A DNA stretch of 13,427 nt, taken from the NCBI GenBank assembly GCA_022865545.1, contig JALHTA010000025.1, forward strand, positions 1 to 13,427, given 5' to 3'. Each line of letters starts with the position of its first letter. The first letter of the stretch is position 1. Positions 1 through 8,821 of this stretch are shown one piece after another. The DNA comes from Actinomycetota bacterium (GTDB taxonomy: Bacteria > Actinomycetota > Humimicrobiia > Humimicrobiales > Humimicrobiaceae). The notes beneath the pieces are model-generated. The model saw only the letters and a program-made list of their open reading frames with translations. It was not told the DNA's origin and did not search any database. The translations under genes and the position numbers were made by a program.

Positions 1-780
1 GCTAAGATAGCTTTTTCCTTCAGCAATATAATTCGGGATCAGGAAATCAAGCATTTTTTCAAACATACGTAAGAATTTTTTTGTTTCTTCCCTATCAAGA
101 ACAAAATCTATTATTTTTTCATTTTTTCCATCTAATTCTTTGAGCCCTTCATCATAATAAGGGTTTGGAAGAAACCTGACATCCATGACCATATCCATAT
201 TCTCAGGCATACCGTGTTTGTAACCGAAAGATATTACAGATATTTGAAGGAGCCTGCTTTTTTCATCTTCTGTCATAAATCTCTCAGTTATCGCTGCTCT
301 TAATTCCTTTGCATTAATGAATGTTGTATCAATTATGACATCAGCCTCATCCCTTAATCTTCCCATCCTTTTTATCTCTTTTTCAATACCATCTCCAAGA
401 TTTCCGGAATCGACAAGCGGGTGTTTCCTTCTTGTTAATGAATACCTTCTTGTAATAACACTTTTTGATGCTTCCAGAAAAAGTATTCTGTACTTTATCC
501 CCTTTTCTTTTAATTCCCCAAGTATTTTATATATTTCATCAAAAAAATATCCGCTCCTAAGGTCTATGGACAGGGCAATTTTATTTACTTTGCAGTCTTT
601 AAGCAAAAAGAAATCGATAAGTTCCATTAGCAAGTGAGCAGGAAGATTATCAATGCAGTAATATCCTGAATCTTCAAAATATCCTAAAGCTTCAGATTTT
701 CCGGCCCCTGAAAGACCGGTCAATATCACAAGTTCGATATCTGAAGGACTTCTCTTTTTCTTCTTTTCCACTTTTTTCAT
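1..780 (-). CDS. rapZ: RapZ family nucleotide-binding protein (RNase adapter / YvcJ-like), 3' end cut by window edge
   Basis: The first 260 codons are present. Reading leftward from the ATG at 780, the frame stays open to base 1. A P-loop GLSGAGKS lies at residues 22-29, followed by GYYCIDNLPAHL (39-50) and a DLRS motif (73-76), all typical of RapZ/YvcJ. The C-terminal domain begins with SFGYKHGMPENMDMVMDVRF (184-203) and FLPNPYY. Family members run about 285-290 residues, so the missing end should carry the GCTGGxHRS motif. In E. coli RapZ binds small RNAs and UDP-GlcNAc and guides RNase E. In Gram-positives the homologue is a GTP/ATP-binding protein usually found beside yvcK and whiA, which I would expect just outside the window. 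The start is not certain. The frame is open back to a TAG at about 874, but the only other start is a TTG at 864 without a ribosome site. ATG 780 has only a weak GGGA upstream. Confidence 0.93.
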   Translation of the reverse strand, partial: MKKVEKKKKRSPSDIELVILTGLSGAGKSEALGYFEDSGYYCIDNLPAHLLMELIDFFLLKDCKVNKIALSIDLRSGYFFDEIYKILGELKEKGIKYRILFLEASKSVITRRYSLTRRKHPLVDSGNLGDGIEKEIKRMGRLRDEADVIIDTTFINAKELRAAITERFMTEDEKSRLLQISVISFGYKHGMPENMDMVMDVRFLPNPYYDEGLKELDGKNEKIIDFVLDREETKKFLRMFEKMLDFLIPNYIAEGKSYLS

Positions 781-835
781 ATTTTTCCCAGACCAGTCAT
801 ACTTTTTATCAAAATGTATTAGAATTTCTTCTATT

Positions 836-1210
836 TTAATCTTTTTTACTTCTAAAAAAAACAATTTTGGAAACTATTATGCTTATTATGCTTATGACAA
901 GTGAGCTCCAAACATAGGCCCAAAAACCCTCCACCTCAAGTCCGCTAAGTATCAGGTCCACTATCCAGAGCATGCCTGCATTGATCACGATATTAAATAA
1001 TCCAAGTGTCAAAATATTTATCGGTAAGGATAAAACTTTTATTATTGGTTTAATGAACAGATTAAAAAGCCCTAACAGGAGCCCGGCAAGAAATGCTATT
1101 TTGAAATTATCCCAAACGGTTCCTGCAGATATATAAATAAAAGGCAGAAAGTATGAAGCCGCCGTTATTGAAAAAGTAAGTATGATCCAATCAAGCACCC
1201 ATCTTATCAA
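836..1210 (-). CDS. small integral membrane protein, phage-holin-4-superfamily (YvlD-like)
   Basis: This encodes a very hydrophobic protein of about 124 residues with roughly four membrane helices. The landmarks are an LIRWVLDWIIL start, a LAGLLLGLFNLFIKPIIKVL segment, then LPINILTLGLFNIVINAGML, and a last helix before a basic tail (FFRSKKD). The NxxIKPIIKxLxLPxxxLTLGLF pattern is typical of the 'phage holin family 4' / YvlD proteins. These are common in Actinomycetota and Firmicutes chromosomes, their function is unknown, and the name does not imply a phage. I chose TTG at 1210 because AGGTGAT lies 4 bases upstream and matches the 16S tail. The GTG at 1219 would be part of that ribosome site and has none of its own. 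The gene sits about 40 bp after uvrC and 55 bp before rapZ, probably co-transcribed. Confidence 0.82.
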   Translation of the reverse strand: MIRWVLDWIILTFSITAASYFLPFIYISAGTVWDNFKIAFLAGLLLGLFNLFIKPIIKVLSLPINILTLGLFNIVINAGMLWIVDLILSGLEVEGFWAYVWSSLVISIISIIVSKIVFFRSKKD

Positions 1211-1222
1211 TATTATCACCTT
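1208..1222 (-). promoter_or_regulatory. Shine-Dalgarno deciding the start of the small membrane protein gene
   Basis: On the minus strand the sequence reads AAAAGGTGATAATATTG. AGGTGAT is complementary to the usual 16S rRNA 3' end, and TTG follows after AATA. This favours the TTG at 1210 over the in-frame GTG at 1219, which is itself inside the motif. Confidence 0.55.
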
Positions 1223-1250
1223 TTAGAAAAATATATTTTAATAATTATGA

Positions 1251-3110
1251 TCATCTATGTAAACTATTATATATATTTACTGCATCCCTGTAACTGATCC
1301 CTTTTATATTCATAATATCCTCTATGCTTTTTTCTTTTAAATCGTAGACAGAATCTATATTTTCCAATATATGGGCTTTTTTCTTTTGTCCTATCCCTTT
1401 TATTTCATCAAGAAGTGAATTTGTCATATAACTGTCCCTTAACTTCCTGTGATAGCCTACCGCAAAACGGTGTGCTTCATCCCTTAATCTTATAAGCACC
1501 CTTAGAATTTCACTATCCAGGTCGAATTTTATACCATTTTGGTATCTACTACAGAATATCATTTCTTCTTTTTTAGCTATGCTAATAATATCTATTACAG
1601 TAATCCCCTTTTGGTCAAGAATCCTATTTATGGCATTAAACTGAGCTTTTCCTCCATCAATTATAATCAAATCGGGTCTGATATAAAAGCCATTCGAAGT
1701 ATCTTTTACAGGTCCCTCCAGATATTTGAGCCTCCTTGTAACCATTTCGGCAAGCATCGCACAATCATCCTGTCCGCTCACATACCTGATTTTAAAATGC
1801 CTGTAATCTTCTTTTTTGATCTCTCCATCCAAAGCAACGGTCATAGATCCGACAGGAAATCGCTCTCCAAGATTTGAGATATCATAACATTCTAATTTCC
1901 TGGGAATGTTCTTAAGTCCGAGTATTTTCATCATTCTCAAGAGGTCGCTATAAGCCTGGCTGTGACCTGATGATTTTTCAAATTTCTTTTTTTCAAGATA
2001 TAGCACAGTATTTTTACTGACCATATCCATTATTTTTCTTTTTTCACCCATTTTTGGAACCAATAATTTTACTCTTCTTCCTTTTTCATTCCTAAACCAT
2101 TCTACAAGGATCGTCTTATCTTCCAGCTCTTCAGGTACATATATTTTTGAGGGTATATTATTAATATTTTCATAATATCTTATAATAAAACCAGAAAGCA
2201 CTTCATCATCTTTTAACCGGGCTTCATTCTCAATAATGAAATTATTAACAAGTGCAAGCGCACCTCCCCTGTAAGTGAAAAGACCAAGAGCAGTTGTTTT
2301 TTCATCACTTCTCACACCAATAAAATCCCATGTGTCTTCACTGTCAAATATTATTCTCTGTCTTTCGTGGAGTTTATTTATGCTGTCTATCTTTTCTTTT
2401 ATTTTTAAAGCTTCTTCAAACTTCATATTAATGGAAAATTCTTTCATTTGCCGGTCCAGCTTGAGTAGGATAGTATTATCCTTACCTCTTAAAAAAGCTT
2501 TTATATATTCTATATTCTTTCCATACTCCTCCATGGATACATTTCCGATGCATGGCGCATTACATAATCCGATGTGATAATTTAAGCAGGGAGGATTAGT
2601 AGTTTTGCCAGGTTTTACTTTTCTACAATCCCGTACCTGGAATATTTTTCGGATATACTCCAGTGTATTCCTTGCAGCCCTGACATCGGTATATGGTCCA
2701 AAATATTTTGCTTTCCTGATATTTCTATTTCTTGTAAGAAATACACGAGGATATGCTTCCTCCGTTACCGCTATAAATGGAAAGGATTTATCATCCTTTA
2801 GATCAATATTATATATTGGCCTGTTTTTCTTGATCAGGTTTCCTTCAAGTATTAATGCTTCAGCTTCATTGCCAGTAATGATATAATCCACAGACTTTAT
2901 CTGTTGAATGAAATCAGGGGGTTTCATATAAAGGAAATGTCTGCTTTTTTCAGAGAAATAACTTCTTACCCTATTATAAATATTCTTTGCTTTGCCTATA
3001 TATATTATTTTATCTTTTGAATTCTTGAATATATATACACCTGGTTTCTTTGGGAGGATATTAAGGAAATCCCTGGAATATGAGCCTCTTTTTTTTATAC
3101 CATTTTTCAT
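1251..3110 (-). CDS. uvrC: UvrABC excinuclease subunit C
   Basis: This 619-residue protein makes the 3' and 5' incisions around a lesion marked by UvrB. The GIY-YIG nuclease domain is at about 14-100 (PGVYIF 23-28, YIGKAKN 37-43, [14 protein letters not shown] 82-95). A cysteine cluster lies at 162-187 (C162, C175, C183, C187), and the UVR domain that docks on UvrB at about 217-252. The RNase H-like nuclease domain holds ECYDISN (D410), IIIDGGKAQ (D485) and [12 protein letters not shown] (H547), which are the expected catalytic positions. A tandem helix-hairpin-helix at about 565-617 binds DNA. The usual GGKGQ is GGKAQ here, a mild variation. The start ATG overlaps the uvrA stop as ATGA and has AGGA seven bases upstream, so translation is probably coupled. 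Length and motifs are complete and the gene looks functional. Confidence 0.98.
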   Translation of the reverse strand: MKNGIKKRGSYSRDFLNILPKKPGVYIFKNSKDKIIYIGKAKNIYNRVRSYFSEKSRHFLYMKPPDFIQQIKSVDYIITGNEAEALILEGNLIKKNRPIYNIDLKDDKSFPFIAVTEEAYPRVFLTRNRNIRKAKYFGPYTDVRAARNTLEYIRKIFQVRDCRKVKPGKTTNPPCLNYHIGLCNAPCIGNVSMEEYGKNIEYIKAFLRGKDNTILLKLDRQMKEFSINMKFEEALKIKEKIDSINKLHERQRIIFDSEDTWDFIGVRSDEKTTALGLFTYRGGALALVNNFIIENEARLKDDEVLSGFIIRYYENINNIPSKIYVPEELEDKTILVEWFRNEKGRRVKLLVPKMGEKRKIMDMVSKNTVLYLEKKKFEKSSGHSQAYSDLLRMMKILGLKNIPRKLECYDISNLGERFPVGSMTVALDGEIKKEDYRHFKIRYVSGQDDCAMLAEMVTRRLKYLEGPVKDTSNGFYIRPDLIIIDGGKAQFNAINRILDQKGITVIDIISIAKKEEMIFCSRYQNGIKFDLDSEILRVLIRLRDEAHRFAVGYHRKLRDSYMTNSLLDEIKGIGQKKKAHILENIDSVYDLKEKSIEDIMNIKGISYRDAVNIYNSLHR

Positions 3111-5956
3111 TTTCTGATCCTGAGGATATGATCATCAAGACTTTTCTTTAAAAATTTTCCTGTATATGATTTTTCAGTTGCAGCTATATCTTCCGGGGTG
3201 CCCGTAGCGACTATTCGTCCACCTTTATTGCCTCCCTCGGGACCAAGGTCTATTATATGATCAGCAGTTTTTATTACTTCCATATTGTGTTCTATCACAA
3301 GTACGGTATTTCCCGCATCAACAAGGCGGTTAAGGATCTTCAGTAATTTGCTTATATCATCAAAATGCAGACCGGTTGTGGGCTCATCTAACAAATAAAG
3401 AGTGTTTCCCGTGCTTCTCTTTGATAATTCAGTAGAGAGCTTGACTCTTTGAGCTTCTCCTCCTGAAAGAGTCGTAGACGATTGTCCCAGTTTTATATAT
3501 CCAAGCCCTACATCATTTATTAACTGCAGTTTATTATTGATCCTCGGTATATTTTTAAAAAATTCCTGTCCTTCTTCAGCTGTCATTTCCAGGACATCAT
3601 CTATATTTTTGCCTCTGTATTTTATTTCAAGGGTATCACGGTTAAATCTTTTCCCCTTGCATATCTCGCAGGGTACATAAACATCAGGTAGAAAGTGCAT
3701 CTCTATCTTTATCATGCCATCCCCATTGCAGGATTCGCACCTTCCTCCTTTGACATTAAAGCTAAATCTTCCTGGGTTATATCCCCTCAATTTTGCATCA
3801 TGCGTCCTTGAGAATAATTCTCTTATATATGTAAACACTCCAGTATAGGTTGAAGGATTTGATCTGGGTGTCCTTCCGATGGGTGCCTGATCGATCACGA
3901 TGACCTTATCTAAATTCCCGGCATTATCGATCCCATCATGCTCGCCTGAACGGAGTCTTGAGCGCATTAGCTTATTAGAAAGTGAAGGAAAAAGCACTTC
4001 GTTTATCAGAGTGCTTTTACCTGATCCTGATACTCCAGTCACTGCTACCATTTTTCCAAGCTCGATAGAAACATCAATATTTTGTAGATTATGCTGTCTG
4101 GCTCCCCTGATCAATATGTTTTTACCATTGCCTTTTCTCCTGCTTGCCGGAACCGGGATATGCTTTTCACCACTAAGATATTTTCCGGTTATGGACCTGG
4201 AACAATCATATATATCTTCAAGCCGTCCATTAAATACTATTCTCCCACCATGCATCCCGGCACCCGGACCGATATCCACTATATGGTCCGCTTCCCTCAT
4301 CGTTTCTTCATCATGCTCTATAACAATTATAGTATTTCCAAGATCTCTTAATCTTTTCAGGGCCTTTATCAACTTTTTATTATCACGCTGGTGAAGCCCG
4401 ATGCTTGGCTCATCAAGTATATAAAGCACTCCAACAAGCCCGGACCCGATCTGTGTTGCCAGTCTTATCCTCTGTGATTCCCCTCCTGAAAGTGTGCCGG
4501 CTTTTCTATCAAGGGTAAGATACCCAAGACCTACATCTTTCATAAAGTCCAAACGTTCGATTATTTCTTTTATCAGCCGTCTTCCTATTAGTTTTTCTCT
4601 TTCAGATAGCTTTATTTTATTTAGCCAGTCTATATTCTCTTCTATTGTAAGTGAACAGAAATCCGCAATAGAGGCCCCATTTATTCTAACTGCAAGACTT
4701 TCTGGTTTAAGCCTTTTACCATTACAACTGTGGCATGGTGTGCTAGCGATCATCTTCTCGATCTTGCTTCTCTGATGATCTGATTCTGTTTCCAAATATC
4801 TACGGCTAAGATTATTTGCAAGCCCCTCAAACTTAAGAGAGTAAAACCGGATATGCCCTTTGTGATTTCTATACCTTACTTTTATCCTCCTGCCATCTGT
4901 TCCGTAAAGTATTACTTTTTGGTTCTCAGGATCCAGATCTTTGAAGGGGATGTTTAGATCAAAACCATATTCATCTGCAAGACTTTTTATAAGTTGTGAA
5001 TAATAATTAGAGTAGCTCATATTAAAAAAGGGAATTGCTCCATCTATTATGCTGAGTTCGGGTTTTTCTACTATAAGACCCGGATCTATTTTTTTGCTTA
5101 TCCCGAGTCCGCTGCATTCGCGGCATGCTCCATACGGGCTGTTAAATGAAAACATCCTGGGAGTAAGCTCTTCAAAATCTACTCCGCAATCTACACAGGA
5201 AAAATTTTCTGAAAAACTGATGATCTCATCATTATCCAGCAGCTGTATATATACTGTCCCTCCGCTTTCCTTTAGGGATATCTCAATATCTTCAGCTAAT
5301 CTTTTATTGATCCCAGGTTTCATTATCAACCTGTCTACTACTATCTCGATATTGTGTTTGACGTTCCTATCAAGATTTAAGTTAAAATTCTCGCCAAGCT
5401 CATAGATCTCGCCGTCTACTCTAATTCGTAAAAAACCGTCTTTTTTAATATTCTCAAAAGTTTTACTGTATTCACCTTTTCTGCCCCTTATAACCGGTGA
5501 AAGTACCTGGAACTTTGTATTCCCGGATAATTCCATTATCCTGTCCACTATCTGGTCAACAGTCTGTCTGGCTATTGGTTTTCCACAAATATAGCAATAA
5601 GGTATCCCTATTCTTGCATAAAGTACGCGAAGGTAATCGTATATCTCGGTTATAGTCCCGACTGTAGAGCGTGGATTCTTTGAAACACCTTTTTGGTTTA
5701 TTGACACTGCGGGAGAAAGACCCTCTATCAGGTCCACATCTGGTTTATCCATCTGTCCAAGGAATTGGCGTGCATAAGATGAAAGAGACTCCACATATCT
5801 TCTTTGCCCCTCAGCATAGATCGTATCAAAAGCCAGTGATGACTTACCTGAACCGCTTACCCCTGTAAAGACTATGAACTTATTCCTGGGTATCTTTAAA
5901 TTTATATTTTTAAGATTATGCTCTCTTGCGCCTTTTATGTATATTTCTTCTTTCAT
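3107..5956 (-). CDS. uvrA: UvrABC excinuclease subunit A (damage-sensing ABC ATPase)
   Basis: This encodes 949 residues from the preferred ATG at 5956. That start follows AGGGAAAGG closely and gives the standard [17 protein letters not shown] opening. An in-frame ATG seven codons upstream (5977) has no better support. Two ABC cassettes are complete: Walker [10 protein letters not shown] at 32-40 and GVSGSGKST at 641-649, signatures LSGGESQR at about 489 and LSGGEAQR at about 830, and Walker B ILDEP at about 513 and LLDEP at about 855. Zinc-binding CxxC pairs are at 254/257 with 278/281, 408/411, and 740/743 with 763/766. UvrA dimers find helix distortions and load UvrB. The gene overlaps the uvrB 3' end by about 41 bp and the uvrC start by 4 bp, so the three repair genes form one transcription unit. 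No LexA-type box is visible upstream of any of them. Confidence 0.98.
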   Translation of the reverse strand: MKEEIYIKGAREHNLKNINLKIPRNKFIVFTGVSGSGKSSLAFDTIYAEGQRRYVESLSSYARQFLGQMDKPDVDLIEGLSPAVSINQKGVSKNPRSTVGTITEIYDYLRVLYARIGIPYCYICGKPIARQTVDQIVDRIMELSGNTKFQVLSPVIRGRKGEYSKTFENIKKDGFLRIRVDGEIYELGENFNLNLDRNVKHNIEIVVDRLIMKPGINKRLAEDIEISLKESGGTVYIQLLDNDEIISFSENFSCVDCGVDFEELTPRMFSFNSPYGACRECSGLGISKKIDPGLIVEKPELSIIDGAIPFFNMSYSNYYSQLIKSLADEYGFDLNIPFKDLDPENQKVILYGTDGRRIKVRYRNHKGHIRFYSLKFEGLANNLSRRYLETESDHQRSKIEKMIASTPCHSCNGKRLKPESLAVRINGASIADFCSLTIEENIDWLNKIKLSEREKLIGRRLIKEIIERLDFMKDVGLGYLTLDRKAGTLSGGESQRIRLATQIGSGLVGVLYILDEPSIGLHQRDNKKLIKALKRLRDLGNTIIVIEHDEETMREADHIVDIGPGAGMHGGRIVFNGRLEDIYDCSRSITGKYLSGEKHIPVPASRRKGNGKNILIRGARQHNLQNIDVSIELGKMVAVTGVSGSGKSTLINEVLFPSLSNKLMRSRLRSGEHDGIDNAGNLDKVIVIDQAPIGRTPRSNPSTYTGVFTYIRELFSRTHDAKLRGYNPGRFSFNVKGGRCESCNGDGMIKIEMHFLPDVYVPCEICKGKRFNRDTLEIKYRGKNIDDVLEMTAEEGQEFFKNIPRINNKLQLINDVGLGYIKLGQSSTTLSGGEAQRVKLSTELSKRSTGNTLYLLDEPTTGLHFDDISKLLKILNRLVDAGNTVLVIEHNMEVIKTADHIIDLGPEGGNKGGRIVATGTPEDIAATEKSYTGKFLKKSLDDHILRIRK

Positions 5957-7991
5957 TACCTTTCCCTGCAGTTTCAATATTTGTGATCTTTTTTATCCTT
6001 TTTATTTCATCCCTTATGCTTGCCGCTTTTTCAAAGTTAAGATCCCTGGCTTCAATATACATCTCCTCTTCTAATCCGGATAATATATTGGCTATATTTG
6101 ACAGATCCATCTCCATGATACTATTTTCTGACAATCTTTTTTCAGGTCTTGTCCTGGTGGTACCCTTATTGTCTTTCCCCCCTCTTTTTATCCCGCTTAA
6201 ATATAGTATATCCGAAATCGTCTTATTGATCGTCTGCGGGACTATATTATTTTCAAGATTAAATCTTGTCTGGATTTCTCTTCTTCGTTCAGTTTCGCTT
6301 ATTGCATTCTTGATCGACTTTGTAATAGTATCGGCATACATGATCACCCTGCCGTTTACATTTCTTGCTGCTCTCCCAATAGTCTGGACGAGTGATATTT
6401 CAGATCTTAAAAATCCTTCTTTATCAGCATCAAGTATAGCCACAAGTGATACTTCGGGAAGATCAAGTCCTTCCCTGAGGAGATTTATCCCAACAAGTAC
6501 ATCAAATTCCCCGGACCTCAGGTCACGAAGGATCTCAATTCTTTCAAGTGTATCTATACTAGAGTGCAAATACCTCACTTTTATCTTATGTCCGGATAAA
6601 TAATCCGTAAGGTCCTCGGACATCTTTTTAGTCAGCGTTGTAATGAGCACTCTTTCACCATTTTTTACTATTTTTCTTATCTCGGAAATAAGGTCGTCTA
6701 TCTGCCCCTTTGAGGGCCTAATGATCACTTCGGGATCGATAAGCCCGGTGGGTCTTATAATTTGTTCTGCTATCCTGCCGCTTATCTTTCTTTCATATGG
6801 CCCCGGAGTAGCAGATGTAAAAATAACTCTTTGAACTTTTTCTTCAAATTCTTGAAATTTCAATGGACGGTTATCGAGAGCTGAGGGAAGCCTGAAGCCA
6901 AAATCAACAAGGGTCTGCTTGCGGGAACGGTCGCCTTCATACATCCCACGTATCTGAGGTATGCCAATATGTGACTCATCTAGCACAGTAAGAAAGTCCT
7001 CGGGAAAGAAATCAAGAAGCGTATTGGGTGCCTCACCGGGGTTTTTCCCTAATATATGACGCGAATAATTTTCAATGCCGCCACAAAAACCTAGCTCTGC
7101 AATCATTTCCATATCATATCTCGTCCTGGATTCTATCCTCTGGGCCTCTAATAGTTTGCCTTCTCCCTTGAAAAAATTAATTCGTTCTTCAAGTTCTTCT
7201 TCTATGGTTACTAATGCTCTCTCGACCCATTCCACAGTAGCCAGGAAATGGGTAGCTGGCGAAATAATATAAACATCCTTCTTTTCAAATATCTCACCTG
7301 AAACAGGATCAAATTCTTCCATTCTTTCAATATCGTCCCCAAATAATTGTATTCTTACCGCCCTATTCTGATAAGCAGGATATACTTCGATGGTATCACC
7401 CTTAACCCTGAATTTTCCATTTGAGAACTCGTACTCATTTCTTTCATAACGAATATTGACAAGCTTTCCAATAAGTTTCTCTCTGTTAAAATCTTCACCT
7501 TCTCTAAGTACTACCCTTTGTTTTGCATATTCAGAAGGTGATCCCAGGCCATATATGCATGAGACACTTGCAACAACGATAACATCATCCCGGGTATAAA
7601 GTGAATTAGTTGTAGAAAGTCTTAGCTTTTCAATTTCTTCATTAATAGAAGTGTCTTTTTCTATATACATATCCTTACCGGGAAGATAAGCTTCCGGCTG
7701 ATAGTAATCATAATAGCTAACAAAATACTCTACTGCATTATCAGGGAAATACCCCTTGAATTCAGTGCATAACTGGGCAGCCAATGTTTTATTGGGAGCA
7801 AGCACAAGAGTAGGAAGCTGGATATTATTTATTGTATTGGCAATGGAATAAGTCTTCCCGGACCCGGTGACTCCCAGCAAGCTCTGGAATTTGCATCCTT
7901 CATTCAGGCCCTCTGTTAATTCATTGATCGCGCTGCCCTGGTCACCCTGTGGAGAATAATTAGATACTAACTTAAATGTCTTTTTTTCCAT
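5916..7991 (-). CDS. uvrB: UvrABC excinuclease subunit B (damage-verifying helicase)
   Basis: This 691-residue protein has the normal family length. The opening [13 protein letters not shown] is diagnostic of UvrB. Walker A GVTGSGKT is at 40-47. The beta-hairpin that clamps damaged DNA is at about 93-112 ([20 protein letters not shown]). The DESH box is at 338-341, with [20 protein letters not shown] at 351-370. Helicase motif [15 protein letters not shown] is at 536-548. The C-terminal UVR motif (about 632-667) contacts UvrC. A lysine/arginine-rich end ([11 protein letters not shown]) overlaps the start of uvrA by about 41 bp. The ATG at 7991 lies inside the coaE end (20-bp overlap) and has no clear ribosome site, so translation probably depends on ribosomes finishing coaE. 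All catalytic motifs are intact. Confidence 0.98.
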   Translation of the reverse strand: MEKKTFKLVSNYSPQGDQGSAINELTEGLNEGCKFQSLLGVTGSGKTYSIANTINNIQLPTLVLAPNKTLAAQLCTEFKGYFPDNAVEYFVSYYDYYQPEAYLPGKDMYIEKDTSINEEIEKLRLSTTNSLYTRDDVIVVASVSCIYGLGSPSEYAKQRVVLREGEDFNREKLIGKLVNIRYERNEYEFSNGKFRVKGDTIEVYPAYQNRAVRIQLFGDDIERMEEFDPVSGEIFEKKDVYIISPATHFLATVEWVERALVTIEEELEERINFFKGEGKLLEAQRIESRTRYDMEMIAELGFCGGIENYSRHILGKNPGEAPNTLLDFFPEDFLTVLDESHIGIPQIRGMYEGDRSRKQTLVDFGFRLPSALDNRPLKFQEFEEKVQRVIFTSATPGPYERKISGRIAEQIIRPTGLIDPEVIIRPSKGQIDDLISEIRKIVKNGERVLITTLTKKMSEDLTDYLSGHKIKVRYLHSSIDTLERIEILRDLRSGEFDVLVGINLLREGLDLPEVSLVAILDADKEGFLRSEISLVQTIGRAARNVNGRVIMYADTITKSIKNAISETERRREIQTRFNLENNIVPQTINKTISDILYLSGIKRGGKDNKGTTRTRPEKRLSENSIMEMDLSNIANILSGLEEEMYIEARDLNFEKAASIRDEIKRIKKITNIETAGKGNERRNIHKRRKRA

Positions 7992-8640
7992 TCTGGTCTA
8001 TATTTTTATTCATTTTTTTGACCGTTTCAAAAATATTCAGTGTTTTCTTTCTCAAATTTTCTGTTCTACTGTCATTAATGATCCTAAAATCTACTCTGCT
8101 TTTATTTATTTTTATATGCTGGCCCTCTATTCTTAATTCTATCTCATTATCATTTAAATTTTTATTTTTTAAAAAAGTTTTTCTAAGTTCCTCATCTGTG
8201 TCCACCAGCACAATAAAATCACATAGTAGATCTAATTTTGCATCAAACAATACAGCAGCATCTATTATGATATAATTATTATCTTTATCTGACTTGATCA
8301 TGCTCTTGATCTCCCTCCTGATAAGAGGGAACATCAATCTATTTAGTTTGCTTAATTCAATTTGATCTGAAAATACTATATTAGCAAGTTTCCTGTAAAG
8401 AATGTTTCTATTATCATCAATAATATCCGGGCCAAAAGTTTTTTTAAGATCATCTTTTATACCAGTGTTTTTTTTATATATATCTTTTGCAACAGCATCT
8501 ACATCGAGCACCCTTATCCTGTCTTCTGCTTTTTCCATGATAGAAGCCACAGTGCTTTTCCCCGATGATATTTTTCCGGTTAATCCTATAATTATTATGA
8601 TTTTTCTCCATGCAAAATGACAATAATACCGGTCCACCAT
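7972..8640 (-). CDS. coaE: dephospho-CoA kinase; N-terminus uncertain
   Basis: The product is a P-loop kinase that phosphorylates the ribose 3'-OH of dephospho-CoA, the last step of CoA synthesis. [18 protein letters not shown] gives the Walker A. It is followed by [12 protein letters not shown], the lid/CoA region [10 protein letters not shown] and NRLMFPLI, then [28 protein letters not shown], all recognisable CoaE features. Homologues normally begin almost directly at the IGLTG strand. Here the only in-frame standard starts are ATG 8640 and GTG 8637, which add a 12-residue non-conserved leader ([12 protein letters not shown]) with no ribosome site. A good GGAGA lies at 8605-8609 but is followed only by ATC/ATA codons in frame. 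Removing one A from the tract at 8601-8605 would place the ATG at 8611 in frame as [12 protein letters not shown]. The 3' end overlaps uvrB by 20 bp. The core identity is sure, but the start is not. Confidence 0.9.
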   Translation of the reverse strand: MVDRYYCHFAWRKIIIIIGLTGKISSGKSTVASIMEKAEDRIRVLDVDAVAKDIYKKNTGIKDDLKKTFGPDIIDDNRNILYRKLANIVFSDQIELSKLNRLMFPLIRREIKSMIKSDKDNNYIIIDAAVLFDAKLDLLCDFIVLVDTDEELRKTFLKNKNLNDNEIELRIEGQHIKINKSRVDFRIINDSRTENLRKKTLNIFETVKKMNKNIDQNGKKDI

Positions 8641-8642
8641 TT

Positions 8643-8671
8643 ATTATAATGAACTGTTTGATGACTTTTAA
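8643..8671 (-). promoter_or_regulatory. candidate sigma-A promoter for coaE-uvrBAC
   Basis: On the minus strand TTAAAA (8671-8666) is separated by 17 bases from a perfect TATAAT (8648-8643). This is the best promoter-like pair in the 181-bp gap after rpsA. It would drive coaE and the overlapping uvr genes. Transcription would start around 8637-8635, at or after the annotated ATG, so it conflicts with that start unless the transcript is leaderless from GTG 8637. AT-rich DNA makes chance matches common. Confidence 0.4.
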
Positions 8672-8821
8672 TGGCGGACAAGACAAATAGACACATCAAA
8701 TATTTTGGAGTTATAGAACCATTATTACTTAAGAGTCTTTTAAACTCTATTATTTTAGGTACTGTAATCTATATTAAATTATTGATATCTATTTTAGAAA
8801 ACTCAGAGTCTTTGCTATCTA

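Noticed and set aside
5926..6603. Long plus-strand open frame of 225 codons opposite uvrB
   Set aside because: It is antisense to conserved UvrB sequence, has no recognisable domain and a serine/isoleucine/leucine-rich composition typical of reverse-complement frames.
8474..8686. 70-codon minus-strand frame (MSCPPLKVIKQF...) overlapping the coaE start
   Set aside because: It is a shifted frame over coaE. Its only interest is the ATG at 8611, which is covered under the coaE start question.
8720..8815. Possible terminator or alternative stems after rpsA (AGAGT/ACTCT, with AAAGACTCT present twice on the minus strand)
   Set aside because: Stems are only five base pairs, AT-rich and without a T-run, so they are too weak to call a terminator or attenuator.
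8641..8821. LexA/SOS box search upstream of coaE-uvrBAC
   Set aside because: No GAAC-N4-GTTC or near variant was found. AACAGTTC near 8655 lacks the second half-site.
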